Assembly (NCBI GenBank): GCA_904502175.1
Contig: CAJGDU010000062.1
Coordinates: 1 to 6,756, forward strand
DNA: 6,756 bases
DNA from: Clostridiaceae bacterium
Lineage (GTDB): Bacteria > Bacillota > Clostridia > Oscillospirales > Acutalibacteraceae
Reading direction: 5' to 3'
The translations under genes were made by a program, and so were the position numbers. Shown here one piece after another: positions 6,691-6,756 of this stretch (positions are counted from its first letter, which is position 1; every line of letters begins with the position of its first letter). Under the pieces are notes generated by a model, which was not told where the DNA came from, searched no databases, and was given only the letters and a program-made list of their open reading frames with translations.

Positions 6691-6756
6691 TCAACTGGCT
6701 TCGGTCATCATACGGATGATCTCGACATCGGTCTCCCGCATGCCGACACGTCCGAG
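6691..6756 (-). CDS. C-terminal tail of an unidentified protein (partial, starts beyond right edge)
   Basis: The minus strand enters the window in an open frame and ends at TGA (6693-6691) after 21 codons. The tail reads LGRVGMRETDVEIIRMMTEA followed by Ser. Codons end mostly in G or C as in the other genes, and the 22-base gap to the symporter start is typical for an operon, so a real gene is likely. One other minus-strand frame is also open over this short stretch but reads like a shadow. The product is not recognised. The R-x-GM-x-E-x-D pattern faintly recalls the C-termini of PLP-dependent fold-type I enzymes, but this is too short to rely on. Confidence 0.55.
   Translation of the reverse strand, partial: LGRVGMRETDVEIIRMMTEAS

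Overview
The window is GC-rich and densely coding, with three complete genes, two genes cut by the window edges and very little intergenic space. There are no RNA genes, insertion sequences, CRISPR arrays or long repeats. Strong G-rich ribosome binding sites, a sigma-70-type promoter and the gene types (a COG1453-like aldo/keto reductase, a PEP-synthase-like ATP-grasp protein, an SDF-family symporter) fit an anaerobic, GC-rich bacterium. A high-GC Firmicute, perhaps Negativicutes or Clostridia, or a Synergistes relative would fit. This is a guess from style; no phylogenetic marker is present.

Layout. Positions 1-3437 hold two minus-strand genes that look like one transcript. The upstream gene (3437 down to 867) encodes an 856-residue protein built round a PEP/pyruvate-dikinase ATP-grasp domain. 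After a 21-base gap comes an aldo/keto reductase (845 down to the left edge, C-terminus missing). Positions 3438-3613 are a divergent intergenic region with a convincing promoter for the plus-strand gene on its right and weaker signals for the minus-strand pair. Positions 3614-5437 encode a complete ABCB-type half-transporter on the plus strand. A 40-base convergent gap follows, holding a perfect hairpin that can terminate transcription from both sides. Positions 5478-6668 encode, on the minus strand, a sodium-symporter-like protein of the dicarboxylate/amino acid:cation symporter family. It lies 22 bases downstream of the last 21 codons of another minus-strand gene that enters from the right edge.

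Function. The three blocks look like separate transcription units: a redox or carbon-metabolism pair of unknown role, a stand-alone exporter, and an amino-acid uptake gene behind an unidentified gene. The most unusual item is the PEP-synthase-like protein. It keeps the ATP-grasp module but shows neither the phosphohistidine motif nor the PEP/pyruvate barrel needed for PEP synthase chemistry, and its N-terminal region resembles a KaiC/RecA fold without a P-loop. Nothing in the window clearly forms a new multi-gene system.
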